Assembly (NCBI RefSeq): GCF_030009775.1
Contig: NZ_JASCTH010000025.1
Coordinates: 89,383 to 153,382 of the forward strand
DNA from: Actinoplanes sandaracinus
GTDB lineage: Bacteria > Actinomycetota > Actinomycetes > Mycobacteriales > Micromonosporaceae
Length of the DNA: 64,000 bases
Direction: 5' to 3'
Below the pieces are notes generated by a model. The model did not search any database. It was not told where the DNA came from and saw only the letters and a program-made list of their open reading frames with translations. The position numbers and the translations under genes were made by a program. Shown piece after piece: positions 35,468-43,504 of this stretch (positions are counted from its first letter, which is position 1; each line of letters begins with the position of its first letter).

Positions 35468-35913
35468 CAACCGTCGCCATCGACGTCTCGCACGGCGCCG
35501 TCGTGCACACCCCCGTGCACTTCGACGACCTGGACGCCATGGGTGTGCTGCACAACTCGCGATACGCGGTGCTCGTCGAGCGCGCGGTCGCCAAGTGGTG
35601 GGCCGAGCGGGGCGTCTCGTTCACCAACGGCCGCCCCTCCTCACCGGACGCCTTCAACGTGGTCCGGGAGTATGCGATCACCTTCCACGCGCCGGTGAGC
35701 AGCGTCGGCGACATCGCGATCCACTTCTGGCTCGACAAACTCGGCACCACCAGCGCGGCGTACGGGTTCCGGGTCACCTCGACCGACGGCGCTGCGGTGT
35801 ACGCGGAGGGCCGTCGCGTCAACGTGCGCCTCGACCCCGCCACCATGCGCCCCGAGCCGTGGACCGACCACGCCCGCGGTGTGGCCGCCACCCTGGTCGT
35901 CAACCGCGGCTAG
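35464..35913 (+). CDS. 4HBT-type hot-dog acyl-CoA thioesterase
   Basis: 149-residue hot-dog fold protein. The 4HBT signature is FDDLDAMGVLHNSRYAVLVERA near residue 19, where the Asp of DAMG is the usual catalytic acid. It would hydrolyse an acyl- or aryl-CoA. It is the only gene behind the TetR regulator, so the regulator probably senses the same acyl-CoA or its precursor. Hairpins follow at 35913-35929. Confidence 0.85.
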   Translation: MTTVAIDVSHGAVVHTPVHFDDLDAMGVLHNSRYAVLVERAVAKWWAERGVSFTNGRPSSPDAFNVVREYAITFHAPVSSVGDIAIHFWLDKLGTTSAAYGFRVTSTDGAAVYAEGRRVNVRLDPATMRPEPWTDHARGVAATLVVNRG

Positions 35914-35929
35914 CCACCGGTTCGGTGGC
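35913..35929 (+). terminator. Hairpin after thioesterase gene
   Basis: GCCACCG-GTT-CGGTGGC, a 7-bp stem with a 3-base loop that begins at the stop codon. Confidence 0.6.
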
Positions 35930-35952
35930 CGTACCGGATGCGGGGAAGTGAG

Positions 35953-35980
35953 CCGGGCGCGGCGGGACGACCGCGCCCGG
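35953..35980 (-). terminator. Hairpin after GPP methyltransferase gene
   Basis: CCGGGCGCGG and CCGCGCCCGG pair across an 8-base loop, 9 bases past the stop of the minus-strand gene. It probably ends the 2-MIB operon transcript. Confidence 0.75.
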
Positions 35981-35989
35981 CGGAGAGTG

Positions 35990-36835
35990 TCAGATGCGGT
36001 CGGCGGCGATCAGCAGGTAGTGGAAGCTGCCTTCGCGGTACGCGGTGAGGAACGGCTCCTCGATGCCGGTCGCGACCGACGACCGGGCGCGCAGCTCCCA
36101 ATAGGGGATCGTCGCCGCGGTCAGGTCGGTCACGGCGATCGGGGCGAGGCCGTTGGCGGCGAGGGCCTTGAAGTAGTGGCTGCGCGGGTGGATGTCGCAC
36201 GTGTAGTGCTCGTTGATCCGGCTGACCGCCTTGGAGCGCAGGCCGGTCACGTCGTTGGCGCAGCCGGTGATGCAGACGTATCGTCCACCGAACCTCAGCA
36301 GGCGGGCGAACTCGGCGTACAGGTCGCCGAGGTCGACGTACATCGTGGTCTCGTTGGTCCAGACGGCCTGGCGGCTGCCGGCCGGCAGGTGGGTGTCCAG
36401 CATGTTCCGGAAGTGGAAGCGGACCCGGTCGGCGATGCCGCGGCGGGCGGCCTGCTCGTTGGCGAAGCCGACCTGGTACTCCGAGATCGATACGCCGTCG
36501 ACCTCGCAGCCGAACCGCTGGTGGGCCATGATGCTGGTGCCGCCGCGACCGGAGCCGCCGTCGAGGATCATGTCGTCCGGCCCGATCGGGCCCAGGTGAT
36601 CGAGCAGCAGGTCGGCCTGTGCGCTCTCCAGGCGGTGCAGCTCGGCGATGATCCGCTGCTCGCGGGCGCCGGCCGGGGCGTCCAGAACCGACGGATCGTA
36701 CGGGCCCACCCCGTAGTGGTGGTGGTAGAGATCGTCGACCTCGCCGAGGCGCAGGTTGACCGGGTCCTGCCGGTTGGTGTTCCAGTAGTCGGCGACCGAC
36801 TTCTCGAAGTCGGTGCGCAGGACGGTCGTGGTCAT
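35990..36835 (-). CDS. Geranyl diphosphate 2-C-methyltransferase
   Basis: 281-residue SAM-dependent enzyme making 2-methyl-GPP, the substrate for 2-methylisoborneol synthase. The N-terminal signature SVADYWNTNRQDPVNLRLG and YHHHYGVGPYD is diagnostic of the family. SAM motif I is ILDGGSGRGGTS near residue 91. The C-terminal half has NETTMYVDLGDLYAEFARLLRFGG. It follows the terpene synthase gene with one base between and is the last gene of the operon, transcribed leftward. Confidence 0.96.
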   Translation of the reverse strand: MTTTVLRTDFEKSVADYWNTNRQDPVNLRLGEVDDLYHHHYGVGPYDPSVLDAPAGAREQRIIAELHRLESAQADLLLDHLGPIGPDDMILDGGSGRGGTSIMAHQRFGCEVDGVSISEYQVGFANEQAARRGIADRVRFHFRNMLDTHLPAGSRQAVWTNETTMYVDLGDLYAEFARLLRFGGRYVCITGCANDVTGLRSKAVSRINEHYTCDIHPRSHYFKALAANGLAPIAVTDLTAATIPYWELRARSSVATGIEEPFLTAYREGSFHYLLIAADRI

Positions 36836-36836
36836 G

Positions 36837-37901
36837 TCAGCTCCTTTGGTAACGGCCGGTGGTCGCGTGCCACCGGCGGCTGCCGCCGAGCCAGGCCCAG
36901 GTGTCCGCGAGGAACCGCCGCAGGTTCGGCGACCCGGCGGCGCTGAGCTGGGCGGCCAGCCCGACGAAGGTGTGCATCAGCTCGTTGTGGATCTCGACGG
37001 TGCGAGCCATGGCCTCGTCGCGGGAGAGGTCCTCCCGCAGAGCCAGCACCCGCGGCAGGTTGAAGTCGGTGTCCGACTCCGACGGCCCGGAGTGCAGGTC
37101 GTTGACGAGCACCGCCGCGTTGCCGGCGGTGGTGAAGGCGCGCCGCACCTCGGGGTGGTAGAACTCGTGCGCCGGCAGCTCGTACCCGGCCAGCACGTCG
37201 ATCAGGATCATCGGCGGCAGGTAACTGTTGAGGTGCCGCTGCACGAGGTACTCCCAGACCGGGGGAGTGCGCTTGTTGACGTGCCAGTCCGCCTCCTGCG
37301 TCCAGGCCAGGAAGAGGATCGCCATCTGGTGCTGGAAGCGGCCCATCTGGGTCGTGGAGGCGTAGACCGCCAGGTGCTCCATGGCGGTGCGGAACGCCTC
37401 AGAGATCGGCTGGAGCCGGTGATAGCGGTCCATGTCGGCGGTGTAGCGCGGGACCATCCGGGCCGGGTCGACCACCGACATGAGCCGGGCCAGCCGGGAG
37501 CCGACCACCGCCGGCTCGGCGCCCAGCTCCACCTCGTCGACGTAGTAGTCGTCCGCCGCCCACTCGGCGACCAGGCACTTCGTGGCGGCGAGCAGTCGGT
37601 CCGGGTCGCTGACGGCCGGGTGGGCGAGCATCATGTAGCGGCCGAACCCGTAGGACCGCAGTTTGTCCAGCCGTCCCGGATAGATCCCGATCCTTCCGGC
37701 CCAGGCGATCAGCTGGTCGTCGACCAGGTCGCCGAGAGCCGGGTCGTCACGCAGCGCGTCGGGGCAGAAGAGCTGCCCGTCGGCCGACGGCAGGATCAGC
37801 GGGCCGGCGAAGGCCCGCATCGCCGACATGCCGAAGCCCGGCAGCAGCTTGCGCAGCTCTCCCGGCGGCGCGCCACGGACATCACTCAGCAGGGTCGACA
37901 T
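36837..37901 (-). CDS. 2-methylisoborneol synthase with short N-terminus
   Basis: 354-residue class I terpene cyclase converting 2-methyl-GPP to 2-methylisoborneol. The metal-binding motifs are intact: DDYYVDE at 118-124 and NDLHSGPSE at 267-275 (N267, S271, E275). The stretch LFCPDALRDDPALGD and IGIYPGRLDKLRSYGFGRYMM is typical. The ATG at 37901 overlaps the shell stop codon by one base (TGATG). About 45 residues precede the cyclase core, fewer than the roughly 100 disordered, cargo-loading residues I recall for Streptomyces homologues (about 440 residues). Loading may use LPGFGMSAMRAFAGPL or another route. Confidence 0.95.
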   Translation of the reverse strand: MSTLLSDVRGAPPGELRKLLPGFGMSAMRAFAGPLILPSADGQLFCPDALRDDPALGDLVDDQLIAWAGRIGIYPGRLDKLRSYGFGRYMMLAHPAVSDPDRLLAATKCLVAEWAADDYYVDEVELGAEPAVVGSRLARLMSVVDPARMVPRYTADMDRYHRLQPISEAFRTAMEHLAVYASTTQMGRFQHQMAILFLAWTQEADWHVNKRTPPVWEYLVQRHLNSYLPPMILIDVLAGYELPAHEFYHPEVRRAFTTAGNAAVLVNDLHSGPSESDTDFNLPRVLALREDLSRDEAMARTVEIHNELMHTFVGLAAQLSAAGSPNLRRFLADTWAWLGGSRRWHATTGRYQRS

Positions 37902-39313
37902 CAGTGCGACAGTTCGACGTGGTCGAGGATCCCGAGCGCGTCCGGGACCATCACCGCCGCCGAGTAGTAGGCGCTGACCAGGTACGACATGATCGCCTGC
38001 TCGCTGATGCCCATGAACCGCACGTTGAGGCCCGGCTGGTACTCGTCCGGCAGCTTGGTCTGGTGCAGGCCGATCACACCCTGGTCCTGCTCGCCGACCC
38101 GCATCGCCAGGATCGACGTGGTGTGCGTGTGGCTGATCGGCACCTTGCCGCTGGGCAGGATCGGGACGCCGCGCCAGGACGGGACGGTGTGGCCGTCCAT
38201 CTGCACCGGCGGCGGGTAGATGCCCCGCTTCGTGCACTCCCGGCCGAACGCGGCGATGGCCTGCGGATGGGCCAGGAAGAATTTCGTGCTGCGCCGCATC
38301 GACAGCAGCTCGTCGAGGTCGTCGGGGGTGGGCGGGCCGGTACGGGTGTGGATGCGCTGCCGCAGGTCGGCGTTGTGCAGCAGGCCGAACTCACGGTTGT
38401 TGACCAGTTCGTACTCCTGCCGCTCGCGCAGCGCCTCGACGGTGAGCCGCAGTTGCTGCTCCATCTGGTCCATCGGGTCGTTGTAGAGGTCCGCGACCCG
38501 GGTGTGCACTCGCAGCACGGTCTGGGCGACGCTCAGTTCGTACTCGCGTGGGCTGATCTCGTAGTCGACGTAGGTGCCGGGCAGGGGGTGCTCCCCGTGG
38601 TGGCCGGCGGCGACCGCGATCTCCGCCTCTCCGTGCTTGTTCTGCGGTTTCCGGCTCTTGTCGCGGAACCCGTCCACGTGGTTGCGCAGCGTCTCGCTGC
38701 GGGAGGTCAGCTCGGCGAACGCGGACCGTGGCAGGGCCAGCATGGTCACCGCGGTCATCGCCTTGGCGGTGTACTCCCAGATCGGGTCGTCCTCGATGAG
38801 CACCCGCTCACCGAACTTCTCCCCGTCGGCGAGCACGCCGAGGCTGACCGGGTCGCCGTACGCGCCGACGCCGATCTTGTCCACCTTGCCGTGCGCGATC
38901 AGGTAGAGGTTGTCGGCGACCGACCCGAACTCGACGATCACCTGGCCGGGCTGGTACTCCTGCTGGACGAACCGGTCGGCGATGCCGCGCAGCAGCTCCT
39001 GGTCGTCGATATTGGCGAGCACCCCGATCTCGCGCAGCTCGGCCGGCACGACCTGAACCGAGGCCCCGGTGGCGATGAAGGTCAGCCGGCTGTCGCCGAG
39101 CCGGTAGGTCATCCGCCGGTTGACCCGGTAGGTGCCGCCGGAGACCTCGACCCAGGGCAGCTTGCGCAGCAGCCAGCGGGAGCTGATCTCCTGCATCTGC
39201 GGGAGCGACTTGGTGGTGTGGGTCAGGTTCCGGGCCGCCGCGGTGCTCAGGCTCTGCCGCTTCTGATGGTCCTGTTCCTCGCGGGTCTCCGACGACTTCA
39301 CTGAACTGGTCAC
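37901..39313 (-). CDS. Family 2B encapsulin shell protein with cNMP-binding-like insert
   Basis: 470-residue HK97-fold shell protein. Residues 1-60 form the N-terminal arm (SLSTAAARNLTHTTKSLPQMQ), 95-205 the cyclic-nucleotide-binding-type insert (PGQVIVEFGSVADNLYLIAHGKV, then GEKFGERVLIEDDPIWEYTAKAMT) and 210-470 the rest of the shell (EISPREYELSVAQTVLRVHTRVADLYNDPMDQMEQQL). Family 2B shells are known to enclose 2-MIB synthase in Streptomyces. In the insert the Arg that binds the cyclic phosphate in CRP-like domains is absent (IWEYTAKA), so ligand binding is doubtful. The GTG at 39313 has no strong ribosome site. Confidence 0.95.
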   Translation of the reverse strand: MTSSVKSSETREEQDHQKRQSLSTAAARNLTHTTKSLPQMQEISSRWLLRKLPWVEVSGGTYRVNRRMTYRLGDSRLTFIATGASVQVVPAELREIGVLANIDDQELLRGIADRFVQQEYQPGQVIVEFGSVADNLYLIAHGKVDKIGVGAYGDPVSLGVLADGEKFGERVLIEDDPIWEYTAKAMTAVTMLALPRSAFAELTSRSETLRNHVDGFRDKSRKPQNKHGEAEIAVAAGHHGEHPLPGTYVDYEISPREYELSVAQTVLRVHTRVADLYNDPMDQMEQQLRLTVEALRERQEYELVNNREFGLLHNADLRQRIHTRTGPPTPDDLDELLSMRRSTKFFLAHPQAIAAFGRECTKRGIYPPPVQMDGHTVPSWRGVPILPSGKVPISHTHTTSILAMRVGEQDQGVIGLHQTKLPDEYQPGLNVRFMGISEQAIMSYLVSAYYSAAVMVPDALGILDHVELSH

Positions 39314-39434
39314 GGCTGTTAACGCCCCGTTTCATCCGCAATGTGGCTTACAACCTGCTCGTTTTATCCCAGCTCAGCGGACTATTTGTCGGTTTTTACA
39401 GTTTTGCGAATAGTCATGCCTAAGCTCCGTGATC
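39314..39434. promoter_or_regulatory. AT-richer divergent region between encapsulin operon and ispH
   Basis: This 121-base stretch is clearly less GC-rich than its surroundings and must hold promoters for both the leftward 2-MIB operon and rightward ispH. An inverted repeat, GACTATT at 39380-39386 and AATAGTC at 39409-39415, spans a stretch with two T-runs. A shared regulator is possible but not shown. Confidence 0.5.
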
Positions 39435-40373
39435 ATGGAAGTCACCGTGCTCCTCGCCGTCCCACGCGCCTTCTGCGCCGGTGTCGAACGCGCCATCGAC
39501 ATGGTCGAGCAGGCTCTGCGCCGGTACGGCCCGCCGGTGTACGTACGCCGCCGGATCGTCCACAACGCCCACGTCACCGCCGCCCTGGAAGCCCGCGGCG
39601 CGATCTTCGTCGACGAGGTCGGCCAGGCGCCAGACGGCGCCGTCGTCGTGTTCACCGCCCACGGCGTCGCGCCCGCCGTCCGCGCCGAGGCCGCCCGGCG
39701 CGGCCACCACGTGATCGACGCGACCTGTCCCTTGGTCGCCAGGTCACACACCGAGGTCCGCCGCTACGCCGCCCGCGGCGACACCGTCCTGCTCATCGGT
39801 CACGCCGGCCACGACGAGGTGCAGGGCGTCCTCGGCCAGATCCCCGGCGGGATCCAACTGGTCCAGGACATCGCCTCCGTCGACGAGGTGCTGGTCGAGG
39901 ATCCCCGGCGGGTGTCCTATCTGACCCAGACCACCCTGGCCGCTGACGAGACCGGGGAGATCATCGACGAGTTGCGGTCCCGCTTCCCGCACCTGTCCGG
40001 GCCGGACGCCGGCGAGGTCTGCTCCGCCACCACCGAGCGCGAGGAGGCGGTCGCCGCCATCGCCGGAGCCTGCGACCTGGTCCTGGTAGGCGGCTCTGCG
40101 GGGTCGTCCGACTCGTCCCGGCTGGCCGAGGTCGCCCGCCGCCACGGCACACCCGCACACCTGATCGAGGATGTACGCGACATCCGGCCCGAGTGGCTCG
40201 ACGGCGTCCGCACGGTCGGCCTCACCGCCGGAGTCACGGCGTCGCCCCATCTGGTCGACGAGGTGGTGGCCGCCCTCGCCTCGGCCCGGATCAGCGGCTC
40301 CGCGCTTACGCCTGTCCCACGCCCACCGGCCGCCGGCGGTACTCCTGCGGACTCATCCCGCGTTCACGCTTGA
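39435..40373 (+). CDS. ispH: IspH, HMBPP reductase
   Basis: 312-residue [4Fe-4S] enzyme that makes IPP and DMAPP in the last step of the MEP pathway. The three cluster cysteines are visible in PRAFCAGVERA, IDATCPLVA and EVCSATTERE. Conserved HNAHV and TAHGVAP also fit. ATG 39435 (MEVTVLLAVP) is preferred; GTG 39429 two codons upstream is possible. It is divergent from the 2-MIB operon, which consumes GPP, so it may be a second, dedicated ispH copy; the window cannot show whether another exists. Its last 68 bases overlap the convergent AraC gene. Confidence 0.93.
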   Translation: MEVTVLLAVPRAFCAGVERAIDMVEQALRRYGPPVYVRRRIVHNAHVTAALEARGAIFVDEVGQAPDGAVVVFTAHGVAPAVRAEAARRGHHVIDATCPLVARSHTEVRRYAARGDTVLLIGHAGHDEVQGVLGQIPGGIQLVQDIASVDEVLVEDPRRVSYLTQTTLAADETGEIIDELRSRFPHLSGPDAGEVCSATTEREEAVAAIAGACDLVLVGGSAGSSDSSRLAEVARRHGTPAHLIEDVRDIRPEWLDGVRTVGLTAGVTASPHLVDEVVAALASARISGSALTPVPRPPAAGGTPADSSRVHA

Positions 40374-41280
40374 AGGCGGCGCTGAGCGCGAACGCGCTGC
40401 CGTAGCCCACCCGGCGGGCCACCGCGCCGATCGTGGCCTCGGGCTCACGCAGCAGGTCGGCGGCGAGCGCCAGCCGCCAGCCGGTCAGGTACGCCATCGG
40501 CGGTTCACCGACCAGCTCGGTGAACCGCCGCGCCAGCGCCGACCGGGACACCCCGGCCCGCGCGGCCAGGGCGGCGACCGTCCACGGCGCCGCGGGCTCC
40601 TCGTGCAGCAGCCGCAGCGCCGGGCCGACCACCGGATCCGCGCGGGCCGTGTGCCAGCCCGGAGCGCCGGCCTCGGCCAGCCAGGTCCGCAACACCGACA
40701 CCAGCAGCAGGTCCAGCAGCCGGTCGAGGACCAGCTCCTGTCCCGGCTCGTTGCGCGCCATCTCGGTGGCGAGCAGGCCCACCAGCGTCTGGTCGGCCGC
40801 CGCCGCGGGCCGCACCAGCAGCCCCGGCAAGGCGGCCAGCAAACGGCGGCTGACCTCGCTGTGCAACTGGTAGACGCCGGTGAGCAGGACCGTGGCCGCG
40901 TCGGACCGGTCGCCCCAGGCCCGTACGCCCAGGTTCATCGCCTCGGCCTGCCCCGTGCCGTCGAGTTCCGTGCCGTCGTGCCCCGCGCCGTCGAGCGGGA
41001 CGCACACCTGCCCCGGCCGGATGACGGTCCGCCACGGGGTCGCCGGGTCGTCGGCCACCGTGTACGGCTCCGGCCCCCGGACCACGGCGAGGTCGCCCGG
41101 CGCCAGCCGGACCGTCTCGTCCCCGCCGCGGACCAGCCAGGCGCCACCCCGCACCACGGCGATCAGGGTGAGCGGGGCCTCGTCCTCGATCCGCAGCGCG
41201 AACGGCGGGTCGAACACCGAGCGCAGCAGGAACGCGCCCCGCGCCCGCGGCCCGTCGAGCAGCCCGCTCAGCGTGTCCAC
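40306..41280 (-). CDS. AraC-family regulator with cupin-type sensor domain
   Basis: 324-residue regulator. The N-terminal cupin_6-type domain (LLDGPRARGAFLLRSVFDPPFAL, then RLAPGDLAVVRGPEPYTV) precedes two C-terminal HTH motifs (VAALAARAGVSRSALARRFTELVG and IGAVARRVGYGSAFALSAAFKRERGMSPQEYRR). The GTG at 41280 (VDTLSGLL) is chosen because the frame further upstream is made of the 45-bp tandem repeats. Genes like this often sit beside the oxidoreductase they regulate; here an NmrA-type gene lies 107 bases upstream on the same strand. Confidence 0.9.
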   Translation of the reverse strand: MDTLSGLLDGPRARGAFLLRSVFDPPFALRIEDEAPLTLIAVVRGGAWLVRGGDETVRLAPGDLAVVRGPEPYTVADDPATPWRTVIRPGQVCVPLDGAGHDGTELDGTGQAEAMNLGVRAWGDRSDAATVLLTGVYQLHSEVSRRLLAALPGLLVRPAAAADQTLVGLLATEMARNEPGQELVLDRLLDLLLVSVLRTWLAEAGAPGWHTARADPVVGPALRLLHEEPAAPWTVAALAARAGVSRSALARRFTELVGEPPMAYLTGWRLALAADLLREPEATIGAVARRVGYGSAFALSAAFKRERGMSPQEYRRRPVGVGQA

Positions 41281-41292
41281 CCGGCCACCGTA

Positions 41293-41411
41293 GCCGTCAG
41301 GCGCTCCGGGCGCCGTCCGGGAGAACCGGCCGCCGCAGTCGTCACACGCTTCGGGTGCCGTCCGGGAGAACCCGCCACGGCAGTCGTCAGGCGTTCCAGG
41401 CGCCGTCCGCC
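41293..41411. repeat. 45-bp tandem repeat, three units
   Basis: Units start at 41293, 41338 and 41383. Each contains GTC-GTCAGGCG-like and CGCCGTCCGGGAGAAC sequence with a few mismatches. The third unit is the 3' end of the oxidoreductase gene including its stop codon, so the other two are degenerating duplicates of it. A 45-bp period keeps the frame open. Confidence 0.85.
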
Positions 41412-42199
41412 GCCGCGGCCCGGGCGAACTCCGCGAAGTCCCGCGGCGGGCGGCCCAGCACCCGCCGCACCCCGTCACCGAGATGGGCGTTGCGGCCGTC
41501 GGTGACCAGGTCGAACAACTCGGCGAACTCCTCGGGCATCCCGCCGGCGCGCAGCGCCTCGACGTACTCGCCCCGGCTGACCGGCACGAACCGGATCTCC
41601 CGTCCGAGGGCCGCGGACAGTTCGGCTGCCACCTCGGCGAAGGTCAGCAGCCGCGGACCGGTCACGTCATAGGTCTGCCCGGCGTGCCCGTCACCGGTGA
41701 GCGCCGCCACGGCCACCTCGGCGATGTCGGCGGCGTCCACGAACGGCTCGGCGGCGTCACCGACCGGCAGCACGATCTCCCCGGCCAGCACGTCCGGCTG
41801 GAAGAAGTCCTCACTGAAGTTCTGCGCGAAGAAGCTCGCCCGGACGACCGTCCACTCCACGCCGGAGTTCCGCACCACGTTCTCGGCCGCCTCGGCGGCC
41901 GGCTCGCCCCGCCCGGCCAGCAGCACGATCCGGGTCGCACCCTGCTCCACGGCCTGGCCCACGAACGCCCGCACCGTCTCGGTGGCGCCGGGGAACGCCA
42001 GGTCCGGCTGGTACGACAGGTAGACCGCGCCGACCCCGTCGAGGGCCGCCTTCCAGGTCTCCGGGACGGTCCAGTCGAACGGCGGCGCGGCCCTGCGGGA
42101 GCCGATCCGCACCGATGCGCCCTGTTGTTCGAGGAGTCGTGCCACCCGCCGGCCGGTCTTGCCCGTACCGCCTAGCACCAGAATCGTCTTGTTCGTCAT
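41387..42199 (-). CDS. NmrA-like NAD(P)-binding oxidoreductase
   Basis: 270-residue atypical short-chain dehydrogenase of the NmrA/NAD(P)H quinone reductase type. The nucleotide motif is ILVLGGTGKTGRRVARLL at the N-terminus. There is no YxxxK catalytic pair. Typical downstream motifs are TVVRASFFAQNFSEDFF, PFVDAADIAEVAVAAL and YDVTGPRLLTFAEVAAEL. Redox sensing or quinone reduction are possible roles. It is likely paired with the AraC gene downstream. Confidence 0.87.
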   Translation of the reverse strand: MTNKTILVLGGTGKTGRRVARLLEQQGASVRIGSRRAAPPFDWTVPETWKAALDGVGAVYLSYQPDLAFPGATETVRAFVGQAVEQGATRIVLLAGRGEPAAEAAENVVRNSGVEWTVVRASFFAQNFSEDFFQPDVLAGEIVLPVGDAAEPFVDAADIAEVAVAALTGDGHAGQTYDVTGPRLLTFAEVAAELSAALGREIRFVPVSRGEYVEALRAGGMPEEFAELFDLVTDGRNAHLGDGVRRVLGRPPRDFAEFARAAAADGAWNA

Positions 42200-42276
42200 G
42201 ACAGCCAGTCAACCGGCCTTCTCGTGGACGGGCCATGGCCGTGGCGCCGCGACGCATACGCGAGCGTCCACGCGTT

Positions 42277-43083
42277 CTACAGGAAGCCGGTCACCAGCGC
42301 CCGGAACAGCTCGGGCTCCTCGACCCAGGGGCGGTGACCGGATTCGGTCATGATTTCAAGGCGGCTGCACGGATGGGCGGCGGCGACCACCCGGGCCGGC
42401 GCGATGCCGATCATCCCGTCCGAGGCTCCGGCCACCACCAGCACGGGGGCCAGCACCGGCCCGGGAGTGGCCGTCCCGGAGTAGAAGGCCTCGCGCAGCC
42501 ACGGCAGCCGGCTGGCGTGCGAGGGGTGGTATTCGTGGCGGCGCTCCGGTGTCCACCGGTGCCAGTGGAACGGGATCAGCCGAGCTCGTGTGATCGGGTT
42601 GGTCACATCCTCGGCCAGGGCCGCCGCGGCATGCGGGTACCACGGTTCGGCCGCCCGGCCGGCCCGGATCCCGGCCAGTTCGGCGGTGTCGATGTCGCGC
42701 CCGGCACGGCCAATCGGGGTCACCAGGACCAGCCGGCGGACCCGGTTGCGGTGGCGGACGGCGTACTCCTGGGCGGTCAGCGTTCCCGCGGAGTGCGCCA
42801 GGATGTCGAGCCGCTCCATCCCGAGGTGTTCCCGCAGAGCCTCCACGTCGTCGGCCTGCCGGGTGAACGACACCGTCGTCCGGTCCAGCGGGACCCCGGA
42901 ACGGCCGGCGGCTCGCCCGTCGAGCCGGATCAGCCGGCGGGACGCGCTGAGTCCGCCCAGGTCACCGAGGTAGCGGGCGTCCATGCCGGGACCTCCGGGC
43001 AGCACCACCAGCGGGTCGCCCGTACCCTCGCCGACCACGTCGTAGTGCAGGGGCAGCCCGTCGAAGGAGGGGAAGTGCGGCAT
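42277..43083 (-). CDS. Alpha/beta hydrolase, proline iminopeptidase-like
   Basis: 268-residue hydrolase. The oxyanion motif LPGGPGMDARYLGDL near residue 28 and the nucleophile elbow ILAHSAGTL (Ser) are clear; the acid is in AGASDGMIG and the His in SGHRPWVEEPELF. These resemble proline iminopeptidases and related peptidases, but the substrate is uncertain. The ATG at 43083 is the natural start; frames continuing upstream cross the divergent small gene. Confidence 0.87.
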   Translation of the reverse strand: MPHFPSFDGLPLHYDVVGEGTGDPLVVLPGGPGMDARYLGDLGGLSASRRLIRLDGRAAGRSGVPLDRTTVSFTRQADDVEALREHLGMERLDILAHSAGTLTAQEYAVRHRNRVRRLVLVTPIGRAGRDIDTAELAGIRAGRAAEPWYPHAAAALAEDVTNPITRARLIPFHWHRWTPERRHEYHPSHASRLPWLREAFYSGTATPGPVLAPVLVVAGASDGMIGIAPARVVAAAHPCSRLEIMTESGHRPWVEEPELFRALVTGFL

Positions 43084-43137
43084 CCGGCGATCCTGCCACG
43101 AGGATTGGAACCCGCGCCGCCGGGCAACCTTGAGTGG

Positions 43138-43461
43138 GTGAACTGGCTCGAATTCGCTCTCATGCACGTCGACGAGCCCTGCACCGTTCGGGTGGAGGCG
43201 CCCGGCCGGCGGCCGGTGCCAGTCGGCCCGTGCGTCATCGCGCACCGCGCGGACGGCACGACCCTGCTCTGCCCGCCGGACACCGAGGCGCCGCCCGGTT
43301 CCCGGATCACGCTGCCTGCCGGTGACACGGTCGAGGTGGTCACCGCCTTCCATCTGCAGGCGCACGGCACCCGGCTCCCGGAGCACCAGCAGCTCGATCT
43401 CGCCGGCCGCGGCCCGGGCCGTCCGGCCGGTCCGTGCCGCCCCGACTGCCGACCGCGCTGA
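43138..43461 (+). CDS. Small hypothetical protein
   Basis: 107-residue protein, no family recognised. It reads NWLEFALMHVDEPCTVRVEAPG, then VIAHRADGTTLLCPPDTEAPPG and DTVEVVTAFHLQAHGTRLPEHQQ, and ends Pro/Gly-rich with GPCRPDCRPR. Third codon positions are nearly all G or C, supporting a real gene. The start is GTG 43138; ATG 43162 is an alternative. It is divergent from the hydrolase and lies 43 bases before the GGDEF-EAL gene. Confidence 0.6.
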   Translation: MNWLEFALMHVDEPCTVRVEAPGRRPVPVGPCVIAHRADGTTLLCPPDTEAPPGSRITLPAGDTVEVVTAFHLQAHGTRLPEHQQLDLAGRGPGRPAGPCRPDCRPR

Positions 43462-43504
43462 CACTTCCGCTCAAGATCTCGGGCGAGGCTCCGATAGGCC
43501 TGGC

